The notes beneath the pieces were generated by a model. The model saw only the letters and a list, made by a program, of their open reading frames with translations, ran no database searches and was not told the DNA's origin. From Atkinsonella hypoxylon (taxonomy: Eukaryota; Ascomycota; Sordariomycetes; Hypocreales; Clavicipitaceae), in contig JFHB01000346.1 of assembly GCA_000729835.1 (NCBI GenBank), forward strand, positions 1 through 18,641: a DNA stretch of 18,641 nucleotides, written 5' to 3'. The translations under genes and the position numbers were made by a program. Below are positions 9,438-18,577 of this stretch, piece after piece. Position 1 is the first letter of the stretch, and each line of letters begins with the position of its first letter.

Positions 9438-10451
9438 ATGGCTCAACAGGAGACCCCCATCTTCAAGCTCGTGCTTGTCGGTGATGGTGGTACTGGAAAG
9501 GTTGGTTTCACGTTACAGCGACGAATCTTGTGGTCTTTTGGCTTGTCTGGACTTTGAAGACGCGATGTTATCTTTCCCGCCTATCAAGCGACAGTCGCCA
9601 ACCTGAAGTGAAGATCAACATGTGAGAGCTTTACTGACGATCGATCGGCTGTCAGACCACCTTCGTCAAGCGACACTTGACTGGCGAATTCGAAAAGAAG
9701 TATATGGCTACTCTTGGTGTCGACGTCCACCCTCTTGGCTTCACTACCGTGAGTGATGGTCATCTCTCCCAATGTATCGACGGTGCAGCTAATCTTGGTT
9801 CCAGAACTTTGGCCCAATCCAGTTTGATGTTTGGGACACCGCTGGTCAGGAGAAGTTTGGCGGTCTCCGTGATGGATACTATATCAATGGCCAGTGCGGT
9901 ATTATCATGTTCGACGTCACTTCTCGTATCACCTACAAGAATGTTCCCAACTGGCACCGTACGTTCTCCTCATCATACCATAAAAGGGCACAGGAGTTAT
10001 TCGCAACATCTACTCTGACGACTCATAGGTGATCTCGTCCGTGTTTGCGAGAACATCCCAATCGTTCTCTGTGGTAACAAGGTCGATGTGAAGGAGCGCA
10101 AGGTCAAGGCCAAGACTATCACCTTCCACCGCAAGAAGAACCTCCAGTACTACGACATCTCTGCCAAGTCCAACTACAACTTCGAGAAGCCCTTCCTCTG
10201 GCTGGCCCGCAAGCTGGTCGGCAACCCCCAACTGGTAGGCAATTTCTATCCACAGGCCCCGCGATGCCCAGAACCGTTCACGCTCCAATACTTGCGATTA
10301 CTAACGAGTGTTGCAGGAATTTGTTGCCGCTCCTGCTCTGGCTCCTCCCACCGCTCAGGTCGACGAGGCTCTTATGGCTGAATACCGTAAGGAGATGGAG
10401 ACTGCCGCTGCTCAACCTCTTCCCGGTGAACTTTCCGACGATGACTTGTAG
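9438..10451 (+). CDS. GSP1: Ran GTPase (GSP1), nuclear transport GTP-binding protein
   Basis: Five exons: 9438-9500, 9656-9748, 9805-9958, 10029-10234 and 10317-10451. Introns are 155, 56, 70 and 82 bp and the product is 216 aa, the exact size typical of Ran. Visible nucleotide-binding motifs are the P-loop GDGGTGKT (15-22), switch I with Thr40 in KKYMATLG, switch [12 protein letters not shown] (63-72, catalytic Gln67), NKVD (120-123) and SAKS (148-151). The acidic C-terminus ends in ELSDDDL, the Ran hallmark that replaces a prenylation signal. Ran-GTP drives directionality of importin and exportin cargo transport and spindle assembly; the protein cycles between nucleus and cytoplasm. The first intron interrupts the P-loop directly after Lys21, has an unusual GTTGGT donor and a good ACTGAC branch site. 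The leader is rich in pyrimidines, as is common for strongly expressed fungal genes. No alternative identity is plausible. Confidence 0.98.
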
Positions 10452-10948
10452 ATCAACTTGTCATCTGCAAGGGACTTGCATTAGTCGAAGCAATCATGAC
10501 ACGGTCCAACCAGCTTGGTCTATCTCCATGCTTTGAGAAGAACTCGGGAGAGGTCTAGACAACCATTTATGAATAAAAGGAATGGGAATTATGAAGTTTA
10601 AATAGCGTGATTGGAGAGGGCAAACTGTTGCTCGTAATGTCTCGCCTGGGGCAAATATCACGGCATCGCTGCTGACCAGAAGCAGCAACAAATTAGTTAG
10701 ACTATATATACAAAACAATCTTGCCAAGCCGAAGCTTTGTGTGCTTTTGTGAGCTGTGTAACTATGGCACTGGGCAAAGTACCGGGTCACTGTTACGTTA
10801 ATTTCTAGATCTCCCCGGATCGGGTGATGATAGTTCATTTTCCATATTGTCAAGTCATGCGAACATTGCGATGGAGATAATTGAAAGTCAAAACACCGCG
10901 GCACATAGTCAGGTCGTGGATGATGTTTTGTGATGTGTTGTGACCTGA
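10452..10948. other. GSP1 3' region
   Basis: This is about 500 bp following the GSP1 stop. A canonical AATAAA lies at 10572-10577, 121 bp after the stop, a plausible polyadenylation signal. A minus-strand frame at 10494-10904 opens only with GTG and shows nothing recognisable apart from a leucine-rich stretch, so it is not called. Confidence 0.5.
10572..10577 (+). terminator. Candidate polyadenylation signal of GSP1
   Basis: AATAAA lies 121 bp downstream of the GSP1 stop. Fungal poly(A) signals are loose, so this is positional evidence only. Confidence 0.4.
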
Positions 10949-10974
10949 TACCTACCTACCTAGGTAGGTAGGTA
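10949..10974. repeat. Second perfect 26-bp palindrome (TACCTA/TAGGTA type)
   Basis: The sequence is TACCTACCTACCT followed directly by its reverse complement. It is built from the same 4-base words as the palindrome at 6758-6783 but in a different order, so it is not a simple copy. It is followed by 2.6 copies of an ACGTACCT octamer at 10993-11013. Confidence 0.9.
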
Positions 10975-10992
10975 GATAAGGACCTATGCAGT

Positions 10993-11013
10993 ACGTACCT
11001 ACGTACCTACGTA
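10993..11013. repeat. Short tandem octamer ACGTACCT, 2.6 copies
   Basis: Direct copies begin at 10993 and 11001 and a partial one at 11009. They lie just beyond the palindrome and before the inverted-repeat element at 11067. Confidence 0.8.
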
Positions 11014-11066
11014 TTTAATCCTGCTCGATTTTTCATGTGAAGTTATACTTTCACGATTTAGTCATA

Positions 11067-11087
11067 GTAACAACTGTGCCATAACCC
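11067..11087 (+). repeat. Left terminal inverted repeat of the candidate MITE
   Basis: This 21-bp sequence is matched in inverse orientation at 11411-11431 with two mismatches (positions 3 and 8). Confidence 0.8.
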
Positions 11088-11157
11088 ATTTTGTTCATAC
11101 GTTAAACCTAGAGGGTATACTATACATCTATATAATAGCCTCGTTAGATATGTAAGC

Positions 11158-11257
11158 CTATTGCTGCGCACTGCTAGTTGCTGCACACTGCTAATTACAT
11201 TATTAAGCTCATTGCTGTACGCTACTTATTAGCTTAATAAGCAGTGTGTAGCAATAG
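11158..11257. repeat. Internal hairpin and repeated TTGCTGC.CACTGC motif inside the MITE
   Basis: The left arm 11158-11174 (CTATTGCTGCGCACTGC) pairs with 11241-11257 (15 of 17, the two mismatches being G-T wobbles in RNA). A second copy of the arm lies at 11178-11191 and a degenerate third at 11211-11231. The 10-mer at 11200-11209 is the exact reverse complement of 11231-11240. Together these can fold into a branched stem-loop of about 100 nt. Confidence 0.7.
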
Positions 11258-11410
11258 AAGAAATATATAAAAGAGAAGAATCTAATAGTATATAAAAAAA
11301 ATCTAGGTTAAAAAAATCTATATAATTAAATGCGTAATTTATCTTTCTAGTATAGATACGCTAGGGTGCCCCTGGTTACGAAAAAAAAAAAAAAAAAACC
11401 CTAGGAATTT

Positions 11411-11431
11411 GGGTTATGGCACAATTGTAAC
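11411..11431 (-). repeat. Right terminal inverted repeat of the candidate MITE
   Basis: The reverse complement reads GTTACAATTGTGCCATAACC plus one C. It agrees with the left end at 19 of 21 positions and is followed by TA. Confidence 0.8.
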
Positions 11432-13196
11432 TATAGTCGCCCGTAAGTGGCAACATTTGTCGTGGTTAAAGAAAGATGTGGCTGTGTGGAAGCACGTAAG
11501 GCCTTAGGCGGGTTGCGGGCAAGGATGTGGGCCAATCAAGACAAGGCCAAATAGAAGGTACATGATGTTATATATAGGAACATCTATGTGATAGAAGTAC
11601 TAACAATCTCCCTCTGTACAAAGAGGTACATTGCACATATCGCAGCTCCCACGCTATCCTGGAGGTTCAGAGGTGCCTAGCCTGTATCGGAAAAGGTGTG
11701 GATCCGCGACCCGCCTGAGGTAAACAAAAGGTTGGTGACAGCTCGGGTCAACAACAACAACAAGCGAAACAAAAAGCGAAGCTCCTATGAAACAATATTA
11801 ACAATAATAGGTCCGAGGTCCTAGACCAACTTGCTATGCTATATTCAACAGACCGTCATGAGGTAGGGAGTGACCTTTAGTTGAAGCCGACGCTGTTGTC
11901 ATTTACTACTATATTTCCATCTAGACGGTGTCGACACACAATCTCGTCCACATCCAGCTTCTGCACACATGACCCATGCTTAACTTGAATAATTAAGTGA
12001 CAGGGGGGGGAGGTGTGAGTAGGGTCGCGTCGCGTAAGATGCAAAGGTCAAAGAGGGCGCATTTACGCATTTACGACGGCGGGTCCCAAAAAACGGTGAA
12101 CGTTCATACGGGGACGCTACTGCGTGTCCTAGCAGTCAACGATGGACTGCGGAGCGAACAAGCGCGGCAGGTAACGCGTTTCGAAGAATTATACTATACT
12201 ACTGGAGAGGGTATTCTCTAATTTGAGCTGCATATCGGCCTGTCTGCATTGCTGGAGGTGTGCTGGTGGCATGAACGCGGCTCCTGATGAGATGAGGGAG
12301 ACTAGATATGCACGGCGCTTGTATCATGTATCATGGAACATTGAGTATTGACCTTACTTATGCAGCCAGGCCATGGTCAATTGGGCGGCAAATGACTGAC
12401 TGGGATTGGTCAACATCGAAGCCAGCATATAAGTCGACCTACCTACCTCGGGACCTAAGAAACAGAGCATGTCGTGTCGTGTATATGTATGTACAGGGCC
12501 ATGACGATCAACAGCGATATTCGTCGCGACACCAAGGGTGACAAAGAAAAACGCGTCGTGGACGACTCAGAAGGCTAGCCATAGACTTGCTAAAAGTGCG
12601 TAATGCCACCCCAGCCGCTCGAATTAAGACAAGGAGACATGATGCTCCGTACTAAACAATCACTTCGAGTCCAGCCAGTTGCTCTGCCGAGAGAAAAGCC
12701 AGGCGTGGATGAAGGAAAATGACATAGTGCCGGGCAGCCTTGCGCACACTAATATATGCCATGTATCAAGTGATTCACGTTTGAAGACCATCTTGAGTAA
12801 AATGGGATTGGACATTGGACATGCTTGGTGTTTGGGTTTGGGCACGAGAAAGTCTCTGCTCTGCTACACGCCCCCTCGTGTGTGTGCAACGCGTGTTGAC
12901 ATGTTTCCTCTTCGGGACATGGCAACGGTGGATGGCGTGACGTGATTTGTCGTGCCAGCAACACCAGCTCCATAGGCGCGAGCGAGCCGTCCACACAGAA
13001 CAAGGAGCAGATGGAAGGAGCGACTCTGTATGCCATGATCAGCAAATGACGCGATTCTCTAACCACAGGCTACTTGACTGCCTGGAGCATTGACTGACAG
13101 TAATCTATTTAGAGAAAAAAAAAAAACCAGAAAAAAAAAAGGGTAAATCGAAGAATGACTTGAACAAGGTCAACACACAGAAAAGAACTCGTCGCC
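11432..13196. other. Gene-free stretch; part faintly resembles LTR-retrotransposon leader DNA
   Basis: About 1.8 kb without a convincing gene. At about 11560-11790 there is a TATATATA-like box, a small hairpin (CCTCT/AGAGG near 11613-11628), then TTGGTGACAGCTCGGG and a CAA repeat (11749-11763). This arrangement recalls an LTR end, primer-binding site and leader of copia-type elements, but no matching second LTR or reverse-transcriptase frame is present. The remainder to 13196 contains A-rich runs near 13113-13141 and short frames that mostly start with GTG or TTG and carry no motif. Confidence 0.35.
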
Positions 13197-13205
13197 ATGA
13201 ACACG

Positions 13206-13224
13206 CCCCCCCCCCCCCCCCCCC
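13206..13224 (+). repeat. C19 homopolymer
   Basis: Nineteen consecutive C residues lie at the head of the pyrimidine-rich tract before the homeobox gene. The length is prone to sequencing and replication slippage. Confidence 0.95.
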
Positions 13225-13592
13225 TCCTTCCCCAGCCAGTCCAGTCCCGCCTGCTTCCTCTTAAAGTGGTTTCGTCTTTTTTTCTAGCCTACCACCCACT
13301 CTATCTATCCACATGGGTACGGAGTACACCCGGCCCTTGCACGGAGCACATGCCCTGCTCATTCCTAGACCCAAACTCCACGTCCACGGTCCACGACTGC
13401 ACGCACACGCTTCTTCGTGACGCTCGACCTGCCTTCTTGCTTTTCCCTCCTCTTCCCCTTCTCCTTGTCATTTTCCTCCTTCTTCAATGCTCCTTCGCCT
13501 CCTCTAGCCTCTCGAATTATCTCGCTCTATCCTGCCGAGCAATCATTTTTCTTTCGTTTTCTGTACATTGAGGAGGAGCAAACCGGACCGTT

Positions 13593-13610
13593 ATGCATCC
13601 CGCGTCGTAA
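13593..13610 (+). promoter_or_regulatory. 5-codon upstream ORF in the homeobox leader
   Basis: ATG CAT CCC GCG TCG TAA ends 71 bp before the main ATG at 13682, a spacing compatible with reinitiation. Whether it lies in the mRNA depends on the transcription start. Confidence 0.45.
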
Positions 13611-13681
13611 TCCAATATCCCACCGACAAACTCTATATCTCTCTTCCTCGCCTTCCCCGCAGTTTCTCGCACCTCTTCCAA

Positions 13682-15755
13682 ATGTCGAAAATTGCTTCGC
13701 CGACGGCACCTACCGAGCAGTTACCGCAGAGTAGCTCACCGAGTCAACATGATTCTTCTACATCACAACAGTCCGTCGGAGACGACGTGTCGACCCTAGG
13801 CGTGGAGACGGAGAAGCATCCCAAGGGCAAGAGGAAGCGAACTGCGTACGTTTGACACCTCTACACAGGTGGCGCATGAACAAAGAATTACTGGTGCTGT
13901 GCCTAACCGTTTCCCAATTGATATAGTGCCAAGGACAAAATGATTCTAGAGGATGCATATCGCAGGAATCCCAAGCCTGATAAGCAGGCGCGTCAAGAGA
14001 TTGTGGATCGCGTCTCGCTTAATGAGAAGGAAGTCCAGGTAAGCTAATTTTAGTTTCAGTCATGACCTACCACGCCAAGAACATGAAGCAGACTGAAGGG
14101 TGATTTGCGCCTGTCCGAGGAGCATCATTCTATTCTGCTTGACGCGTACACGTGTTATTGGGATAAAAGACAATCTTCCAAAATGACATCATGCTGACTC
14201 TTGGATCAACTCGCAGATCTGGTTTCAAAACCGCAGACAGAATGACCGCAGGAAATCACGACCATTGTCTCCAGAGGAGCTCGCCGCTCTTCGCTTCGGC
14301 GGCGCGCATCATGTGTCTCCCGACCTAGCCTCGTCTCGTAGCTCCATGGTCAACATGGATTCTGCCGATCGTCAGTTCCCATCCTCGGATCCCGTCTCAC
14401 GGCCTGCCGAACACGCAACCATTTCCCCTTCGTTTGCACATACGAGACCTGAGCCCACTCGATCATATCCAGATGCTGCTATTGCGACGCCTAGACAACA
14501 TGGCACTTCGCCAGCGCTGAGTCAAAGTCAAGCGTTGCTGTCTTCGCAACAGTCCGAACATGGCTCCGACTCTATGTCTCATTCGTTCTCCAGCTCTGTT
14601 GGGTATCTCGCCAATCGGTGGAATTTGGGTAGTTCGTTTTCAACACCATCAACATCGGGCTGCGGTGATGATCCTCTAAAGTTAGTTGCTATATTCTACA
14701 CTCGTCATTCAAACATTCCTATCCTTTCATGAGGACGTCATTCTGAATTTAGTCGTCACAGATTGGAATCTTTGCCGCCGTCATCTTGTTCGTCCGATAA
14801 GACGCACCATAGCCAGGGCAAGTCGCAATCTCAAGTGCGACTATCATTATCACTCGAGGGCAAGGCTGAGCTAGTCTCGGGCCAGGCATCTCCTTCGCGG
14901 CCCCCGTCATCAAAAAATCTACCTGCAGCTTCATTTGTGCCGCCCCGGCCAAGAGCAGGCCTATCACGAAGCCAGAGTGCTTTGCCAAGCATCACTCTTC
15001 CTCCAATCTCAGCTCTGACAAACTCACTACCATCGCGTCTTGCTCGTGGCCGTTCTCGAGACGTCCAAGCTTGGGAGTCATGTGCTGACTCCGAAAGACG
15101 CGACGAGTTAACCGCCCAGGCAGAACACGAATCCAATGGCTCCGCTATTGCTGCTATCAGCCTCCTCCGCTCATCGAGCGGCATCCTCCAGCCCAGTTCG
15201 ACAAAGCGCAACGCGTCATTGTCTAGGCTACACCAACCTCGTCAAGCGAAGAAAGCCAAACTCAGTCGGGCCGGCTCAACCTCTGCTCGTCTAGAAACGT
15301 GTACCCCACTTCCAGATCCAGAAGTAGAGAAATCGCACGCCAACCACGATGGCAAAGTCAAGGTGTCCATGCTCGTCTCCCCAACTGACTCAGACAAAGA
15401 AAACTGGAGTCCTGATGAGGACGGCAACCCTCACGAGGAATCTCATCGACGGCCCCTCCCCGTCGATCAAGCTACAAAATGTCAGCCTGTTAATCTACGA
15501 CGCACCGGACGCGTCCTACGCGATCATAACATCTTCCCTATGCTAGGTCGACGGTCTCAAACGGCGCCATCCCGTGCCCATGGCTCTAAAGGCGCCTCGA
15601 CAATCGACATTTTCGAGGACCGCAGTGCCAAGAAAAAGACGTCTCGAGAAGATGACATTGAGAATTTCATGCGCGGAGACGTCAGCCCCAGCAAGAAACC
15701 AGACATGGATTGCGTAGCAGGCCTTTTATCCCTTAGTCGAGGAGCATGGCGATGA
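13682..15755 (+). CDS. Homeodomain transcription factor (fungal YOX1/pah1-like)
   Basis: Four exons: 13682-13845, 13927-14038, 14217-14680 and 14762-15755. Introns are 81, 178 and 81 bp and the product is 577 aa. The homeodomain covers about residues 47-106: basic arm KGKRKRT, helix 1 KMILEDAYRRNP, helix 2 QARQEIVDRVS, and recognition helix KEVQIWFQNRRQNDRRK with the invariant W94, F95, N97 and R99. Position 50 of the domain is Gln, the type that usually reads TAAT-core sites. The rest is long, Ser/Pro-rich and probably disordered. It includes a KENWSPDEDG segment near residue 467 and an ending ENFMRGDVSPSKK..DCVAGLLSLSRGAWR that looks like a conserved C-terminal motif. Related fungal homeobox genes act in cell-cycle transcription (yeast Yox1) or in conidiation and development (Podospora pah1); which role applies here is inference. 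Two introns split the homeodomain, the second just before IWFQNRR. The ATG is the first in the frame, but the leader contains upstream ATGs. Confidence 0.92.
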
Positions 15756-16720
15756 GAATCGACCACAAGTTGTACACACACACACAAAAAAAAGAACAAT
15801 ACGTTCCAACCTTTACGCTATAATGTATGGAATCGTGCCTTTGAAAAGCTCGTTTATTTACAGGTGTTTGGAATCAAACGGTGTTGAAGTCTTATGATCA
15901 ATGATGGCAGAGGTATTTACCTTTTTTTTGTTTTTTGTTTTTTTTTTGCTACTCTTTTCTTTTCTTCTCTTTCCCCATCTAGCTTCTGGTCATGATTCTA
16001 GTTTATCGGACATGTAGGTTCATGTTTGTTTCGCATTTGTTACTACATCGGCTGGCCATGACGGGTTTCCCTCGGGGAAACAGTGATATTGGGGAATTGG
16101 CGCGAATGGCGATTGATTATGGTAGGGGGTTTGTCTGAGCCAAGGCACGTTCATAAATGGGATACTTGTGTATTGGTGGGGCTGCAATTTCCTCACATCA
16201 ACTTGTGAACCGTGACTTGTATCGCTGTTGGTGTATCTGTTCATCCCGTCATGCTAAGTTGCTCTGTGAATGCTGGCTGGCTACTATTGAGCTTCCAACT
16301 TGGTCTGAGCCAGGGTTCAAGAATGAGGAGATTGGACTGGTGATGGCAATCACGTCAGAACTCTACAGCACCTTAGTTCGAGTCGGGACAGAGGAGTAGT
16401 GCCATTTCTGTGGCAAAATGTTTTCGTGAATTTCGCCATGTCAGATCAAGGCGAAGAAAAAAAAAAGGACTAAAAAAACAAAAAAGAATTTCGCTCGAGC
16501 GTGACCCTACGCCGTGTCTAGTACCTGACCCAATAAGTAAAAAAATATGCAAAATGTGCCCCGTTGTCCCTCAAAGTGTGCACTTTCGCACGGAGCGTAT
16601 CTCGACTCGGGTGTTTTGATTTTGGTGTATTCTCCCATTCATGAGATTGTATACTCTTCCGTTGAAGTACATTCGTGATGCAGGAAAAAAAAAAAAAAAA
16701 AAAAAAACCCAACTTTGTTT
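15756..16720. other. Convergent intergenic region: 3' ends of the homeobox and NAD kinase genes
   Basis: About 965 bp lies between two convergent genes, so it holds both 3' UTRs. It contains a CA repeat with an A run (15775-15796), a T-rich stretch (15921-15949), A-rich runs near 16457-16486 and an A23 run at 16685-16707 right after the NAD kinase stop. No coding or RNA gene is supported. Confidence 0.55.
16685..16707. repeat. A23 homopolymer beside the NAD kinase stop codon
   Basis: Twenty-three A residues on the plus strand are a T run on the sense strand of the NAD kinase 3' UTR, 13 bases after its stop. Confidence 0.95.
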
Positions 16721-18577
16721 CTATAGTCCCAGCATGCTCATCTGTCGTCTAACAGGGCTTGCGCTCACGCTCCCTTCCTCGCTGGGGTAGTAAGCGCTGT
16801 CTGTGTCAATGTCCCAGCTTACGGCATCGTCCTCGTCTTGCGAGAGCATGCTGTCCGAGGCGTCATGGTGATTAAAGGGCTTCTGTGAAGCTGCACGGAC
16901 ATTCCACCGCAGCGTCCGGCTGACGCTGTCAAACCACTCTGTGTCTGTCCGGGTTACTGTGGGGAAGGGATATTGCGATGCTGTGATGGTAACGTAATCG
17001 GCCTGTCGCAATTCAACACGGCCTTTGCCGTCAAAGGCGCAGTAAGCTGTCGCTCTGGAGTTTCGAGGCACGGCGACCCTCAAGGCCATGGTATCTGACA
17101 GCACCATTGGTCGGAAGGATAGCGTATGTGGGCAGATGGGTGTGAGCAGGATGGCTGGGATATCCGGGTGAACGAGGGAACCTCCGGCTGACAGTGAATA
17201 GGCGGTTGAGCCGGTTGGGGTGGAAAAGATGCACCCATCAGCCTGAACGACCGTGAGGAGCTCACCATCTCCGTACAATTCTAGATTTGATACGTACGGT
17301 GATGGCCCTCGGTCAATGACAAGCTCGTTGAGCACCTCGAATTGCTCTCCTTCCTCCACATGCCCTCCATGGGCGGCGCCATATCTCCAGACAGTGCAGG
17401 TGAATCGCATGCGCAGATTGATTTTCATGCCAGCGTCACCCATGACCCGGTCAAGATGAGATTTGTACTTATCAAACTCAAAAGTCGTCAAGAATCCTAG
17501 ACTGCCCAGACTGAAAGAGAGCACAGGAGGGACAATGCGCTGGAAAAGCCAAGATGTGAAGAGAACAGTGCCATCGCCGCCTAAAGTGAGGACAAGGTCA
17601 AATTTCTCCGGCTGGCTACAGCATAGGTCTGGTGACCAATACTTCAGCATGTGCTCAAAGCGAGGATTTTCGGCAACAATGCCATGTGCATCGAAGCGCT
17701 TGGAGCTGCGCAGCTTGGCGTCGACGTATACAGTGACTCCCAGGTCAGAGCCATATCGGGGGGTGCGCAGCAGCCAGGTAGCCAGCTCACGCGTCAGGTA
17801 CACGAGCTGATGGTCTCTGGCCTTGGTGACGATAATGACATTCCTCACAGCTCGCTTGATGGGACGTCGTTGCAGTTGTTTGGATACCTCACGGACACCA
17901 GTGGCGGTCTGAACTAATCTCGAATGCGACATTGACTGCTCATTTTTGATCTCATCGAGGATCTTGTCGATATCGACAGCGTCATCGAATCTTTGATGAT
18001 AGAAACACGGGGATTGCAGTGCCGTTGAAGCAGAGGTTGGCGTTGCTTGTTTTCGGGCCAGGTCCTGCAGCGCATCCGCCAGCATCTGTGAGGACGCGGC
18101 GGAGTCGGGAACGTCGCTGTTTTGTCTGGATAGCATATTGTCCACGGAGAGTGCCTCAGGTCGGTTTTTCCGTGCGAATGATGCCAAGGCCTTGTAGAGT
18201 GTTTGACGAGGAAGGGAGTCGCAGGAGGGCGCACTGCGTCGGTGACCGAGATGGGGTGTCGGAGAGGAAGAGGACATCGATGGCGACGCCCGGGGCCAGT
18301 TACCAGGCTGGTTGGAGGTTGAGCTGGTGGGTGAATTACAAGAGCCGCCCCCAAGAGCGGAAACAACAGTAGATGGTGTAGACAGATTATCCGAAACACA
18401 GGTGGCGCTAGATGTGTTGAAAGATGGACGGTGAGTAGCGCTGGAAGTCTTGGGGCCGTCGAGGTCGACACCCTCATTCTCTAAAGTAGTCTGGGAACCG
18501 GTAACATGCCGGTTACCGCTTTCATCAGCTATGGCTGGGTGGAGTGCCGTTGGTGACAGGAGTACGTCAGAGGTCAT
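16721..18577 (-). CDS. NAD kinase (ATP-NAD kinase, UTR1-like)
   Basis: This is a single uninterrupted exon encoding 618 aa. NAD kinase phosphorylates NAD+ to NADP+ with ATP, supplying NADP(H) for biosynthesis and redox defence. The catalytic region spans about residues 240-560. It contains the NAD kinase core TLGGDGTVLFTSWLF (GGDG at 333-336), SLGSLGFLTTF (357-366), the NE pair in VLNELVIDRGPS (Asn417-Glu418) and ADGCIFSTPTGSTAYSLSAGG (446-466), ending with SFRPMVLSD. The first ~235 residues are Ser/Thr/Pro-rich with a predicted helical patch (ALASFARKNRP, DKILDEIKNEQ). The C-terminal 60 residues are acidic with YYPSEEGSVSASP, plausible phosphorylation targets. No mitochondrial presequence is evident (the N-terminus is acidic and lacks Arg), so a cytosolic UTR1/YEF1-like enzyme is more likely than the mitochondrial POS5 type. 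It is longer than yeast Utr1. The 3' side carries an A23 run. Confidence 0.95.
   Translation of the reverse strand: MTSDVLLSPTALHPAIADESGNRHVTGSQTTLENEGVDLDGPKTSSATHRPSFNTSSATCVSDNLSTPSTVVSALGGGSCNSPTSSTSNQPGNWPRASPSMSSSSPTPHLGHRRSAPSCDSLPRQTLYKALASFARKNRPEALSVDNMLSRQNSDVPDSAASSQMLADALQDLARKQATPTSASTALQSPCFYHQRFDDAVDIDKILDEIKNEQSMSHSRLVQTATGVREVSKQLQRRPIKRAVRNVIIVTKARDHQLVYLTRELATWLLRTPRYGSDLGVTVYVDAKLRSSKRFDAHGIVAENPRFEHMLKYWSPDLCCSQPEKFDLVLTLGGDGTVLFTSWLFQRIVPPVLSFSLGSLGFLTTFEFDKYKSHLDRVMGDAGMKINLRMRFTCTVWRYGAAHGGHVEEGEQFEVLNELVIDRGPSPYVSNLELYGDGELLTVVQADGCIFSTPTGSTAYSLSAGGSLVHPDIPAILLTPICPHTLSFRPMVLSDTMALRVAVPRNSRATAYCAFDGKGRVELRQADYVTITASQYPFPTVTRTDTEWFDSVSRTLRWNVRAASQKPFNHHDASDSMLSQDEDDAVSWDIDTDSAYYPSEEGSVSASPVRRQMSMLGL

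Larger units (their letters stand above)
11067..11431. mobile_element. Candidate MITE, 365 bp, with 21-bp terminal inverted repeats and TA flanks
   Basis: The left end GTAACAACTGTGCCATAACCC breaks into inverted match with the right end at 11411-11431; 19 of 21 positions agree. Both ends are directly flanked by TA (11065-11066 and 11432-11433), the target duplication of Tc1/mariner-type elements. The interior is strongly AT-rich compared with its surroundings, contains an A18 run (11381-11398) and an internal hairpin, and has no coding frame. Size, structure and flanks fit a non-autonomous MITE mobilised by a mariner-family transposase encoded elsewhere. TA flanks could occur by chance in AT-rich DNA, so the family assignment is inference; the inverted repeats are seen directly. 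Confidence 0.75.
13197..13681 (+). promoter_or_regulatory. Pyrimidine-rich leader of the homeobox gene with upstream ORFs
   Basis: This region is dominated by C and T and begins with a C19 run at 13206-13224, typical of a fungal core promoter and 5' UTR. An ATG in good context (GTCGCCATGA) at 13197 opens a 124-codon low-complexity frame that ends at 13571, and a 5-codon upstream ORF lies at 13593-13610. If the transcript starts before these ATGs they would reduce initiation at 13682, which suggests translational control. The transcription start cannot be seen from sequence alone. Confidence 0.5.

Noticed and set aside
127..10451. Possible gene cluster of functionally linked genes
   Set aside because: Peptidase, EAF6, splicing factor, NAS2 and Ran are dispersed housekeeping functions with separate promoters; no shared pathway, transporter or biosynthetic core enzyme is present.
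10494..10904. Minus-strand 136-codon open frame after GSP1 with a leucine-rich stretch
   Set aside because: It opens with GTG, lies across the GSP1 3' UTR, has no recognisable motif and no splice context.
11997..12221. Plus-strand 74-codon frame in the large intergenic stretch
   Set aside because: It starts with GTG next to a G run, is short, and has no homologous pattern or codon bias.
12749..13066. Minus-strand 105-codon frame with several cysteines
   Set aside because: It has no family signature, and other frames over the same bases are equally open.
13197..13571. Plus-strand 124-codon frame starting in good context
   Set aside because: The product is dictated by C- and CT-rich DNA (a proline run, then leucine/phenylalanine); it is better explained as leader sequence or an upstream ORF.
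16300..16400. tRNA-like GGTTCAAG segment
   Set aside because: The B-box lacks the final conserved C and no cloverleaf arms could be built around it.
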